The position numbers and the translations under genes are program-made. From Sorghum bicolor (Eukaryota > Streptophyta > Magnoliopsida > Poales > Poaceae), in contig NC_012874.2 in assembly GCF_000003195.3 (NCBI RefSeq), positions 63,686,580 through 63,750,579 on the forward strand: 64,000 nt of DNA, given 5' to 3'. Positions 31,071 to 42,463 of this stretch are shown piece by piece (within the stretch, counting starts at the first letter, position 1; every line of letters starts with the position of its first letter). The notes below the pieces were generated by a model. It made no database searches. It saw nothing but the letters and a program-made list of their open reading frames with translations, and was not told where the DNA came from.

Positions 31071-31606
31071 TAAGAACCTCACATCCCTGCTGTCTGCTTT
31101 CTTGATCTGAGTGGGTCACTCTGAATTTCCGCGTAACCATATATACAGCAGTATTGTTTGTCCATCGCAGTCACACCGTTGTAGTTCAGCGTTGGCAATT
31201 AACACTTACTAACTAATATTTTTTTTCACAAATACTAATTTTTTTTAGATAATGGAAAATTCCAGCTTCAGCCTTCTTCTAAGAAGAAGAAGCATCAGTC
31301 CAAATTTATTATAGTAGCGCACCCATAATTAAAACTTATTACAGGTTCAGAATTAATGTTTAAGACGATAAATGAAGGACCATCCATGCGATGCGAAGAA
31401 CTCCATGGCTCTCGATTCTAGTAGCTTGCAAGCGTCACGAATCCGTTCCTTGTCGTCATCCGAGCGCTGCAACAGAGCCCAAAATCGTAATCAGTGTGTC
31501 CCCCTAAAAAGAACCTGCAAAAAATTTTTTGGATGACCTTTGTCAAAAACCACATCGTTACTTGTGATCCATAATATCGGCGTGCCATCTTCTGACCAGC
31601 GTGTTC
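31071..31606 (+). other. Upstream region of gene b
   Basis: Non-coding and closely matching 60178-60709. It contains a small hairpin-like CTTCTTCTAAGAAGAAGAAG near 31273. A minus-strand frame at 31418-31642 has no recognisable domain and is probably chance. Confidence 0.6.
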
Positions 31607-31929
31607 TTTATAAAGACGCGTACCAGTAGGCCAGTAGCTCACCGTCGCTGGACGCTACTACGTCCTGATCTCTGATCCGGCTCCTTCCCGTTTTGCTTCA
31701 CGTACGTCTGGTGAGCTAGGCTACTACTCTTGGATTCCAAATTGGCTGCTGACATCTTTTAATAAAATATTTGTAAACTAAAATCCATGTTTTAATACTC
31801 TCTCTCTTGAATACTCTCGCAGCAGTACTCTTCTGTCTCTCTCTCTCTTCTTCTTTTTGAGGAATCAGTACTCTGCTTCCTCTTACCAGGCCGCTTGGTT
31901 CTCTGCAGGTTCTCAGTATGTATAACAGC
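31607..31929 (+). promoter_or_regulatory. Gene b promoter and 5' leader
   Basis: GACCAGCGTGTTC precedes TTTATAAAG (31607-31615). A CT-rich leader (CTCTCTCTCTTCTTC at 31837-31853) follows and runs to the ATG at 31930. The leader ends TTCTCTGCAGGTTCTCAGT; the GCAG could be a splice acceptor or simply leader. The same segment survives in unit 3 up to 60986. Confidence 0.6.
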
Positions 31930-34326
31930 ATGGACATGATAAATACTAGTGCAGTGTTATCCTCCATTGCACTTGTTTTCATTGCTGCAGTAATCACCAA
32001 GGTTGCATGGGGAAGAATAACAGCTCGTCCAGCATCACGCAATACCACGCCTCATCCCCCTGCGATTAGCGGCAGTTCAATCATTCCGCTTTTACACACA
32101 CTTCTCACAAAGGGTCTCAGAGCCATGCTTCAGGAGCAATACACAAAGTTTGGAAGTGTGTTCACGATAAGTTTCTTCGGGATGAAAACAACGTTCCTGG
32201 TTGGGCCGGAGGTCTCGGCTCATTTTTACCAGGGACCGGAGTCTGAGATCAGTCATGGCAACATCCTTGAGTTTACTGTGCCCATGTTTGGCAAAGATGT
32301 CGCCTATGGTGTGGATATCGTCATCCGAACTGAGCAGAATCGCTTCTATGTTGATGCTCTGAAACCGGCTAAGTTGAGGTGCCATGTTGCTCCCATGCTT
32401 CAGGAAGTGGAAGTAAGTGACATAACATACAATTCCTCTCACACGCACATTTGATGTCTTGTGAGAAAATTAATTCATTTAACAAAGATATAGTTATATA
32501 TACATTATCTGAAAAGTATCCAATTTTTAGTAAGAGCAACTAAAAAAGAACAGATAATGAAATAACCGAGAGTTTTGTTGTCAAAACAACCATCAAAATA
32601 GGTTCACCGTGATTTCAACTGATTTTGGAGCTTTTTCTCATGTAAGTATATCCGGTTGCGTTTCTTTCCATCATCTGTAAGGAAAAAACATCTAGTGTTA
32701 TTGGGAAGCAGGAAAGTCAGACTTGCATATATAGTTCCATTATTGTTAAGTGAAAAAGTATGACAAGAATTAATTTGGAGTGTACTCTTGCTGAAACCTT
32801 TTTCCTTTTTTTCTGAAACACAAGTTGATTTATGAAAAAGGTTATAATAATTATGTCAACCTTTATTAATACTCCAACCACCTTATATAAGATATCCAAG
32901 CATTTAAATTTTTTCCTTAATTATAATTGATTCAAGTTAAAAGTAACACCGAACTCAAATATGGTAATAACGATATACCCATATGTTTATCTATGATTAA
33001 TGTCTGCCCAAATATGGTAATGACAACATATTAAAGGACAATTACATGTGTCATTTTCTATGCCCCATAATATGTTATAGAATTCCTAGTACACCCTGTA
33101 ATGCAGGATATAGAGAGTAATCTCTAACTACTTATCGTAATGTAGACTTTCCATTATATGCTGCATGAGCATATTCTTACAGATTATTTAGTGGGCACAG
33201 CTAAATATGAAGACCATACCATTATATCATTATATAAGAAAACAAGTTTTTGTTGTTAGGAAGAGTACATGTTTGTTGTGCTGTTTGTGATGACCATGCA
33301 TTTGGTACACAGAAATACTTTGCGAAATGGGGACAGCAAGGTCTGGTTGATCTAAAGCAAGAGCTGGAGCAGTTATTCATGTTGATTTCAGCCCGTTGTC
33401 TACTCGGGAAAGAGGTTCGGGAGAAGATGTTCGACGAGATTCTCTCTGCATTCCATGAACTCACAGAAAATAGCTTGCAGCTGACCAGCTTGCTGTTTCC
33501 ATATGCCCCAACACCGATGACTCGACGCCGTGACAGGGCGCGTGCTAGGCTCTCAAGCATTTTTGCTGAGATTGTCCGATCGCGTAAGAGCTCCAACCGA
33601 GTCGAGGAGGATGTTCTGCAGAACCTGATGGACTCCAAATACAGGGATGGTCGCCCCACGACTGAAGCTGAGGTTACTGGGCTCATAATGGCCATCCTCT
33701 TTGCTGGGAAGCACACAAGCACGACCACCAGCACGTGGACTGGAGCTCGCCTTCTAAGTCACACAGAGTGCTTGGAGGCTGCCCTTGAGGAGCAGCAGCA
33801 AATCATCAAGAAACATGGGGACAACATAGACTATGATACCCTTCTGGAGATGAGCTTCCTACACTGCTGCATCAAGGAGGCGATGCGGATGCATCCTCCA
33901 GCACCAATATTTCTTCGCAAGGTGCACAAGAACTTCACCGTGCAGACCAGAGAAGGCTACGAGTATGAAGTTCCGAGAGGGCATACCATAGCAAGCCCTC
34001 TCGTGATAAACCATAACATTCCTCACATTTACAAGGACCCTGATGTGTATAACCCACACCGGTTTAGTCATGGAAGGGAGGAAGATAGAGTTGGTGGCAA
34101 GTTCACTTACAACGCGTTTGGTGGTGGAAGACATGCTTGCCCTGGTGAAGCTTATGCTTATATGCAAGTGAAGGTGATATGGAGCCATTTGCTAAGGAAC
34201 TTTGAGCTCAAGTTGGTGTCATCATTACCCAAGACTGATTGGCTAAAGGTTGCCCCAGAACCTAGAGGGAAAGTGGAGGTGAGTTACAAAAGACGGATGC
34301 TACCTAGGAGCATGTTGAAAAACTGA
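31930..34326 (+). CDS. CYP51H: CYP51H-like cytochrome P450, copy b
   Basis: Exons 31930-32412 and 33313-34326 join in phase 0 (GT at 32413, AG at 33311-33312) to give 498 residues. An N-terminal anchor (about 8-26) is followed by the hinge PHPPA (41-45). The CYP51-type loop is EFTVPMFGKDVAYGVD (114-129). The I-helix AGKHTST (292-298) keeps the usual Ala-Gly. ExxR is EAMR (350-353), the PERF-like PHRF is at 409-412, and the heme motif FGGGRHACPG is at 430-439 with Cys437. These features identify an intact ER-bound P450. AGKHTSTTTS and the altered loop fit grass CYP51H rather than CYP51G. An in-frame ATG 12 bases upstream (31918) is an alternative start; 31930 was chosen because all related exons begin MD. 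It differs from copy a throughout, so the two are old paralogues. Substrate unknown; sterol or triterpene is inferred from the family. Confidence 0.92.
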
Positions 34327-34529
34327 TGATTACTTGTGTTTGAACTCTATTATATGTGCTTCTTTGTGTAATAAACATGTTGTATGCCCACACGTGTCAT
34401 ATAATGAGGAAAGAATCGCCAAAGTCTCATACAACTATACAATGAAAATGGAAACGGTGTTCGTGTTTTTGTGTCATATGAAGATTTCACTAAACTCTTA
34501 CTAGAATTTTTTGAGACCTGGCTGCTTGT
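34327..34529 (+). other. 3' flank of gene b
   Basis: AT-rich non-coding sequence. AATAAAC near 34370 could act in polyadenylation. No other feature seen. Confidence 0.5.
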
Positions 34530-36008
34530 TATAATAATTAAGAATGAGACCATTTCTTGGTTTCCAAATACCCCATCTCATAATAAGTTCGTCGTCGCTA
34601 CCACAAAAAAGGATTTTGGGAGATAGGATTGGTGACTAAGAGAGGTGGGGCACAAATTAGCGCCGTTGGAGTGGGACACCCAAGAGAAAGGCACATCTCT
34701 GGTATTGTTCCATTAACAACAACGAACAACTTTCACTAATCTACGACTCATGTCTATGAACAGCTTTCACTGGATACGCATGGCCATCGATCTTGATGAA
34801 AGTAAGGTTGTAATCTATGACTCAATGTGGAAACCGCAAGAAGATTTCCAAGATATGATAGACATCATCCATAGGTATATTCGATCCACTGCATAGTAGA
34901 CTAAGAAGCTTGTATACTTAACGATATCCAACTCTTGTTTCTTATCATTGGTTTAGGGTCTGGGAGGTCTTCATTGCATCTGACTAAATGTATGGCACCA
35001 CTAAAAATAATACATCTACTAGTAAGTTTATTAACCTTCATCAATATACCTATATATTTATTATATCGATCATATGCCATATATTCTGGCTGTCTTTTTA
35101 ACGAGATGAATCTCTTTATCCTACAGTGGATTTTGAGATAAGAACTGGGCAACAACTTATATGGATACTACGTTTGTGAGTATATAATGGTTCAATCAAA
35201 TAGAATTCCTGAAGAATACCTCAGAGTACGTAACAACACATGTCTCTTTTCATTTTCTCTTTACTATATTATTGATAATCTATATATAACTAATATCTTA
35301 TTTTTTATTCAAATTGAAGACTGAATGGTTGAAGCAAAACCTCATGCAACATGAACAATTCCAAACAATACTAGAGGCACTAGCAGGATTTCTTCGGGAA
35401 CAAGTCATAAGTCCAAGCGGCGAATTCCACTACAATCTGGCCGAGCCGTTGATTCCTAACAATGATGATCATTTGTATGCCCTGTAGATCTTTGGATGAA
35501 GGAGTTCAAAATGTAATAGCTTTAGAGTACTAACTTTGGAGTACCACTTGTGGTAGATTTGGAGAACAACTTCTATATATGTATATAGCTTTATGTGCAT
35601 AAAATTATATATATATATATATATAGGTTCTATAATTCAATTATATATGCTTTATGTGCATAAAATTACATATGTTGCTAGTATATATATTATATATTAG
35701 CAGCAAAGAATACATATTGGAAAACCTATTGTATAAATAAAAAAACTAAAAGAACTGAAAAGAAAAGAAAAAAGAAAAAAACCAGCGCCCCCTTTAGTCT
35801 CGGGCGGTATTACCAGCCGGGACTAAAGGGTGCTGTTGCGTGGCACCGCTGGCAGCACCCTTTAATCCCGGCTGGTAATACCGCCCGGGACTAAAGCGTG
35901 GGGCTTTAGCCCCGGTGCACGGAGCCGGGACCAAAGGGGGGGGGCTTTAGTCCCGAAAGCGTAGTCTCGGCTCGAAATCCGGGGCTAAAGCTCCTTTCTG
36001 TAGCAGTG
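34530..36008 (+). mobile_element. CACTA remnant with Ulp1 tail, second copy
   Basis: This is the paralogue of 5186-5385 plus 18618-19863 without the Sirevirus, so it is the reference empty site. It ends with subterminal TTTAGTCCCGG-type repeats (about 35790-35990) and TTTCTGTAGCAGTG at 36008. The left terminus is not recognisable. Confidence 0.78.
34768..35487 (+). pseudogene. Ulp1-like C48 protease tail
   Basis: CACTGG (34768-34773) encodes the His-Trp of the catalytic His motif, followed by MAIDLDESKVVIYDSMWK with the catalytic Asp context. A non-coding gap follows. The last block, 35320-35487, starts TEWLKQNL and ends HLYAL-TAG. The catalytic Cys segment is absent. The long A/T gap has intron-like character. 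This is a relic of a CACTA-borne gene. Confidence 0.75.
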
Positions 36009-36231
36009 ATGTGGTACACTGGGCATATTAGCTTTTAGAGCCGTACTTCAAATAACATATCCAAATTATATGAACATTTAGTTAAGATTTAAGAATATAC
36101 TTACTCTAGCATAATACCCTCCATTCACATTTGGCACGTATATATATATATGCATTTCAAGAAGTGCCTTGGTAGTGATAATGGCGTTTGGGTCCTGACA
36201 TTACTGTTTTGGATTATATTGATCCAATCAA
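36009..36231 (+). other. Start of unit 3 flank
   Basis: Matches 19864-20370 except that the SINE-like and Stowaway-like section is absent. Ends GATCCAATCAA before the TTA target of the next element. Confidence 0.65.
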
Positions 36232-36559
36232 TTACCGTGTGATTGGTTGAGGGATGGGTAGGTTGGGTTGGATCCAACTCTCATTTTGGGATGGAGCCAA
36301 CCCATTCATTGTTTGGTTACAACTATGATTTTGGGGACGGATCAAACCCATCTCTTATTTGGTTGAAGAAATTGGGGAAAACGGGTTGGATGGCAAGATA
36401 ACAGCGCTAGTGAGGGCACTTTTCATTAAAGACACTGAGTTTTTTAGAAATTAGACGAGGCCGGATCTGTAAAACCTATGAGTCATGACACTTTTGCATA
36501 AAGGTCTAGAAAGTGAAACTAAATTGCGATGGTGGTCCTTATCTTCTACCTTCGTTCGG

Positions 36560-36683
36560 GGCAGAGCAGAGGCGGCCACGCGGGCGAGCTCCGCCGCGCG
36601 GACGAGCTCCGCCACGCAGGCGCGAGCCCCCGCCGCGAGCGCGAGCTCCGGCCACGGGCGCGAGCTCCGCCGCGGGCGCGAGC
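36560..36683. repeat. GC-rich GCGAGCTCCG tandem array, left part
   Basis: Imperfect copies of GCGCGAGCTCCGCC and GGCCACGGGCGCGAG give long, alanine- and arginine-rich frames in several phases on both strands. The arrays are repeat-driven and not genes. Confidence 0.85.
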
Positions 36684-37074
36684 TGTTAAACCGAATCTTG
36701 TGCATAGTTGAGTTGTAATTTAGCTCTATGTAATCCTAGGCAGTTAGTTAATTGATGCAATTGTGTAAGAGCTGGACTCGTGCTGCGTTCACGATGAGGT
36801 TCAGAGTCGGTACTCGCCACGACGCGTATGAAATTCGTTCCCGTGCTCAAGACGGGCGCGGCGCAGCGCGAGCGTATCGTGGCGGGGGACCCTGGCCATT
36901 AGGCCTATAAATAAATAGCATTGTGTTCAGGTCTGGTCGTGCCATAGCGCCTAAAATCAATCTGTGTTCTTCGTGTTCCTGCCTTTGAGCGAGCTAGAAC
37001 GAAGCTAGGTTAGCCAAGCCGAGATCAATCGCCGTTCGTCGAAGTTCCTGATCGCGATCGGATCAGCGCCAACA
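36684..37074 (+). repeat. Copia 5' LTR
   Basis: 391 bp with TATAAATAAA at 36906-36915 as likely promoter. Ends CAGCGCCAACA. Confidence 0.93.
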
Positions 37075-37077
37075 CGT

Positions 37078-37089
37078 GGTATCGGAGCC
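37078..37089 (+). other. Primer binding site, initiator tRNA-Met type
   Basis: GGTATCGGAGCC follows the LTR within a few bases, matching the initiator-Met site with one change (G for A). Confidence 0.88.
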
Positions 37090-37093
37090 GTTC

Positions 37094-40000
37094 ATGCAAT
37101 ACGACGGTTCGGTAACACCACCGCGTGAACCAGCGAGGAAGAAGCGAGTCGTTCCCTGGAGGAGCTCAGCGCCGGAGAAGATGTCGACATCGCCACCACA
37201 ACCCTCAGCAAGCGAAGAATGTGGTGACCGCGTCCGCGAGAGTTCGCTCTTGTGGCCAATGATGACTTGGTCAAATTATGCCGAGTGGGCGATGATGCTG
37301 TAGTGCAATTTTGAGACACTCGAGATCTGGGACACCATCGAACCAGGTGGTGCTAACGTGAAGAGAGCTCGGGACAGGCAGGCCATGGCAGGTATCATGC
37401 GGTCGGTGCCTTCCGAGATGTGGCAGATGTTGGGAGCCAAGAAGAACGTGAAGGAAGCTTGGGAGGCCGTGAAGAGCATGCGGATCGGTGCAGATCGTGT
37501 GAAAGAGGCCAATGCCCAACGGTTGTTGAAAGAATTTGAGAATATCAAATTCAAGGATTCGGAGTCAGTAGATGAATTCGCTATGCGAATTGGAGCGCTG
37601 GCGGTCGACCTACGTACATCCGGCGAATCAATTGATGATGCCCGGGTGGTCAAGAAGATGCTTCGCGTATTGCCCCAACGCTATGCTCAGATAGCAATCT
37701 CAATCGAGACTCTACTCGATCTGAAGACATTGACCATCGAGGAGTTAGTAGGAAGGCTGAAGATGGCTGAAGATCATCTCGGATTGGAGACAGCAGACAA
37801 GATGCAGAAGTTACTGCTGACAGAGGAAGATTGGGAGGCTAAGAATCGCTATCGACTTATGTCGAATCCATCATCATCCTTCAATGGTGGAAAGAAGGGG
37901 TGGAAACCGAAGGAAGGCGGCGGCACTGGTGGGCGTGGAGATCATGTCACTAAGAAAGATGGCACCGTGAAGTACACTTCGGAGGGAACCCCAAGGCGTA
38001 AAGGGCGTTGCAGGAACTGTGGTATATATGGCCACTGGAAGGAAGACTGCAAGAGATCCCAACGCAAAGAACGCAAGGAAGAGGCTAATGTTGCACAGGA
38101 AGATCAGGAGAACCCCTCGTTGCTCCTGGCCACGGTTGATGCAGCGCAAATTGACCGATTTCTAGTAGATGTGAAGCAGCAGGAAGTGCACCTGCATGAG
38201 AAGAAGGTGTATCCTGAAGATTGTGATGAAGTCAGGAATGTCTGGGTTCTTGATAGCAGACGTGAAGTACTCTCGTCATTGGACGCATCTGTACGTGGAA
38301 CGGTGCGGTTCGGTGATGGCTCACTGGTGAACATCGAAGGAATAGGTTCAGTTGTGCTTCAGACCAAGAATGAGGGCCATAAGGTGCTGACAGAAGTCTA
38401 TTACATCCCTAGATTGAAAAGTAATATTGTGAGTCTAGGTCAACTGGAAGAAGGAGGATGCAAGGTGGTACTAGAAGACGGGTGGTGCAAAGTGTTTGAT
38501 TCCAGTCGATCGTTGCTGGCTCGAGCACCAAGAGTTAAGAACAGACTCTACCTGTTAGAAGTACATGTCACTGCTCCAATTTGTCTGATGACCAAGACTG
38601 ACGATCAAGCCTAGTTGTGGCATGGCCGATATGGTCATCTCAATTTTCGAGCGCTCCGTGAGCTCGGAGTGAAGGGGATGGTTGAAGGACTCCCGATACT
38701 GAATCGTGTGGAGGAAGTCTGTGATGGGTGTGCATTAGGAAAGCATCAGAGACAGTCGTTTCCACAGGTTGCAGGATATCGTGCAAAGAAGCACCTTGAT
38801 TTGCTCCACATTGATCTATGTGGGCAGATCAGACCCAAGACAGTAGGAGGAAAGCATTACTTCTTGTTAGTTGTGGATGATTACAGCCGCTACATGTGGA
38901 TAGAACTTCTGGAATCCAAAGATGAAGCTTACAAGTGTTTCAGGAAGATAAAGGCATCAGCTGAGACAGAATCGGGTGTCAAGTTGAGGGCATTCAGAAG
39001 TGACCGTGGCGGTGAATTTAATTCACTTGAATTCAAGGAGTACTGCGAAGATCAAGGCATCAAGCACTTCACAACAACCCCGTATACACCACAGCAAAAT
39101 GGAGTTGTGGAACGTAGAAATCGCACGGTGGTGGAAATGGCAAGATGTCTGTTGAAGAGCAAGGGGCTTCCTGCTGAATTCTAGGGTGAGGCGGTGACTA
39201 CAGCAGTTTATCTGCTTAACCGTGCTCCTACCAAAAGTTTACAAGGCAAAACACCATATGAGGTGTGGCACAAAAGGAGGCCGAAGGTGCATCACTTGAG
39301 AACTTTTGGTTGTCTAGTACATGTCAGAAAGGCCGGACCCGGCATCAGCAAGCTGTCTGACAGATCAACACCGATGGTGTTTGTTGGCTATGAAGCTGGT
39401 ACGAAAGGTTATAGGGTCTTTGACCCTGTAAGCAGAAAACTCCACATATCTCGTGACGTAATCTTCGAGGAAGGACGGGCATGGGATTGGAAGAAGCAAA
39501 CTGGAGTTGATTCGGTAGACTCAGGCTTCAGTGTGGAGTACTATTCTGTTGTCGGACATGAAACAGTACCCAATGCAGCAGTGCAGAATCAGGTACCTGA
39601 AGCAGCTGTGGGAGATCAATCCGGCGCAGGTGAAGCTAGCTGGAACATCAACACTGATTCACAGCATGGTTCAAATCCATCTACACCACAGCAATCGGCT
39701 CCTGCTCAAATTGAATTTGCAACACCACAGTCTGGGGAATCACATGATTCAGAAGGGGTCCCATTGAGATTCAGAACCCTTGAGAACATATTCGACACAA
39801 CTGAAGAGGTGGGTGATTTCGAGTATAGTGGTGTGTGCTACTTTGCAGCAGAAGAACCAAGTAGTGTAGATGAAGCACTAGGTGAACAGTGTTGGAGGGA
39901 AGCAATGTTGTCAGAGATGGAGTCCATTGAAGCAAACAGAACATGGGTTCTGTCAGAGTTACCTACAGGCCATAAAGTAATTGGGCTTAAATGGGTCTTT

Positions 40001-41395
40001 AAGGTGAAGAAAGATCCACAAGGCAAGATCATTAAGCACAAGGCTCGGCTGGTGGCAAAGGGGTATGCTCAGAGAGAGGGGGTGGATTTCGAGGAAGTCT
40101 ATGCTCCTGTTGCTAGAATTGAAACAGTGAGACTCATGATAGCATTGGCTGCTCAAAAGGGTTGGCAGATACATCATATGGATGTTAAATCGGCGTTTCT
40201 AAATGGTGATCTCGAAGAAGAGGTGTATGTACAGCAACCTCCAGGTTTTATTGCCAAGGGTGGCAGCAGTAAAGTACTCAGGTTGAAGAAGGCCCTGTAT
40301 GGGCTTCGTCAGGCTCCGAGAGCGTGGAACTCGAGACTGGACAAGGAATTGCTCAAACTCGGTTTTGAGAAAAATCCATTGGAACATGCAGTATACAGGA
40401 GATCACACAAAGATGGTTATCTTCTAGTTGGCGTGTATGTAGATGATCTAATCATCACTGGTCCAAGTCTTGCAGACATTGAAGCTTTCAATAAAGAGAT
40501 GATGAGAAGTTTCAGCATGAGTGATTTAGGACTGCTGAGTTATTATCTTGGGATCCAAGTGACACAGAAGGGAGGTGTGATAACACTTTGTCAGAGTTCT
40601 TATACTCAGAAAATTCTGGAGTCGACAGGCATGAAGGGCTGTAATCCTTGTTATGTGCCTATGGAGAACAGATTGAAACTGACAAAGAATGACAAGTCTC
40701 CTCCAGTGGATAAAACAAAATACAGAAGTGTCATTGGAAGCTTGAGATACTTGGTAAATACAAGATCTGATATTGCTTATTCGGTGGGGATTGTGAGCAG
40801 ATACATGGAGGATCCAAGAGCGAGTCATTGGGCAGCAGTGAAGCAGATACTAAGGTATTTGGCAGGAACTGTAAATTATGGCTGTGTGTATATGAAGCTG
40901 AACAAGTCTGAAAATAAATTGACTGGCTACAGTGACAGTGATCTAGCTGGTGATATTGATGATAGGAAAAGCACAGGTGGTTCAGTGTTCATGTTAGGGT
41001 CAAGCCTGGTGACTTGGTGTTCTCAGAAGCAAAGAGTTGTTGCCTTATCATCATGTGAGGGAGAATATATTGCTAGTGCCAATGCAGCTTGTCAGGGTAT
41101 ATGGCTTAGCAGGCTTCTGGGTGGATTGCTCAGCATACAAACACCGAAGGTGAAGCTCCTAGTGGATAATAAGTCAGCAATTGCGCTGAGTAAAAATCCA
41201 GTTCACCATGACAGGAGCAAGCATATCGACACACGCTACCATTTCATCCGTGAGTGTGTTGAGAGAGGAGAAGTGGAGATCGACCATGTTGGTACTGCTG
41301 AACAATTAGCAGATATCCTGACTAAAGCTCTGGGACGCGTCAAGTTTGAAGAACTGCGAGGAAAGTTAGGAGTCGTCAAAGTGCAGCAGGATTAG
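37094..41395 (+). pseudogene. Copia gag-pol, one frame with three amber stops
   Basis: A single reading frame spans the element but is cut by TAG at 37301, 38612 and 39182. The gag N-terminus is followed by a zinc knuckle CRNCGIYGHWKEDC (near 38011). The protease region reads WVLDSRREV, so the D-S/T-G motif is incomplete, probably by a small in-frame deletion. The integrase has HHCC (WHGRYGHLN, CDGCALGKH) and the DDE core (HIDLCG, SDRGGEF, NGVVERRNRT). The reverse transcriptase has KARLVAKGYAQ, DVKSAFLNG and YVDD (about 40437). RNase H has YSDSDLAG, CEGEYI, VDNKSAIAL and RSKHIDTRYHF, ending LADILTKAL. The frame after 39184 is open for 733 codons. The lesions make it non-autonomous unless stops are suppressed. 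Confidence 0.93.
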
Positions 41396-41404
41396 GGGGT
41401 GAAA
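41392..41404 (+). other. Copia polypurine tract
   Basis: TTAGGGGGTGAAA just before the 3' LTR; its first bases overlap the pol stop codon. Confidence 0.8.
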
Positions 41405-41797
41405 TGTTAAACCGAATCTTGTGCATAGTTGAGTTGTAATTTAGCTCTATGTAATCCTAGGCAGTTAGTTAATTGATGCAATTGTGTAAGAGCCGGACTC
41501 GTGCTGCGTTCACGATGAGGTTCAGAGTCGGTACTCGCCACGACGCGTATGAAATTCGTTCCCGTGCTCAAGACGGGCGCGGCGCAGCGCGAGCGTATCG
41601 TCGCGGGGGGCCCTGGCCATTAGGCCTATAAATAAAGAGCATTGTGTTCAGGTCTGGTCGCGCCATAGCGGCTAAAATCAATCTGTGTTCTTCGTGTTTC
41701 TGCCTTTGAGCGAGCTAGAACGAAGCTAGGTTAGCCAAGCCGAGATCAATCGCCGTTCGTCGAAGTTCCTGATCGCGATCGGTCATCAGCGCCAACA
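41405..41797 (+). repeat. Copia 3' LTR
   Basis: 393 bp, colinear with 36684-37074. The main length difference is GGATCAGC against GGTCATCAGC near the right end. Confidence 0.93.
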
Positions 41798-42060
41798 CAA
41801 GCTCCGGCCGCGGGCGCGAGCTGCAGCCACGGGCGAGCCCCCGCCGCGAGCGCGAGCTCCGGCCACGAGCGCGAGCTCCGCCGCGGGCGCAAGCTCCGGC
41901 CGCGGGCGAGCCCCCGCCGCGAGCGCGAGCTCTAGCCACGGGCGCGAGCTCCAGCCACGGGCGAGCCGCCGCGGCCGCGGGCGCGAGCTCCGGCCACGGG
42001 CGAGCTCTGCCGCGGGCACGAGCCCCCGCCATGGACGAGCTTCGGGCATGGGCGCGACTG
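41798..42060. repeat. GC-rich GCGAGCTCCG tandem array, right part
   Basis: Continues the array broken by the Copia, with GGGCGCGAGCTCCGGCCACG variants. Minus-strand frames here read as Arg/Ala/Pro/Glu repeats and are not genes. Confidence 0.85.
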
Positions 42061-42463
42061 ACACCGTTCGTGGTCCCTGCGTGGGTCCCACTCAACCCCG
42101 CGGGAGCGGCTCCGTCCGCCAAATTTTGGCGGACGAGTCCAACCCGCATCTCACGCGAATATTCTCTCTGGAGCCAACCCAACCCACCTCCAATTGCATC
42201 CAATTAGCCGTAGGGACGGGTCCAACCCAACCCAGCTCACTCCAACGCCCAACCAAACACACGGTTAATGCTTTGGTCAGCAACCAACTAATCCCACTTG
42301 TTTATATAGCGTGACACATCACATACGTGCTACTATATATAGTCTATTGGTGGGCCAGATCTTGAATCGGACCCTCCACCTAATTAATTCTAAACCTAGT
42401 TAATTTATTAATTAATCACGTATTGATTAGCACAACAAGCTAGACCAGAACATCTTCAGCGCA

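Larger units (their letters stand above)
36684..41797 (+). mobile_element. Young Copia retrotransposon, nearly full length
   Basis: LTRs of 391 and 393 bp (TGTTAAACCG...GCCAACA) flank a 4.3 kb pol region. The target repeats are CGAGC (36679-36683) and CAAGC (41798-41802), one mismatch. I count 7 substitutions and one 2-base indel between LTRs, about 1.8%. At the often-used grass rate of 1.3e-8 per site per year that is under a million years. It sits inside the GC-rich array of the Harbinger-like element. Confidence 0.93.
36235..42264. mobile_element. Harbinger-like non-autonomous element with GC-rich repeats, split by a Copia
   Basis: The termini CCGTGTGATTGGTTG and CCAAACACACGG (inverted) sit between TTA repeats (36232-36234, 42265-42267). 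Unit 2 keeps the intact target CAATTAATGC with one TTA at 20373-20375. Subterminal regions share GGGTTGGATCC/GGGTCCAACCC. The interior is a GC-rich tandem array with no transposase. Without the nested Copia it is about 0.9 kb. TTA targets suggest PIF/Harbinger. Confidence 0.85.

Noticed and set aside
31418..31642. Minus-strand 74-codon frame conserved at 60521-60745
   Set aside because: Lies in the duplicated gene b promoter; no recognisable domain; conservation follows from recent duplication.
36485..36718. Overlapping Ala/Arg-rich reading frames on both strands (also 41715-42203)
   Set aside because: They arise from GC-rich tandem repeats of GCGAGCTCCG with few A/T stops; no domain and no conserved start.
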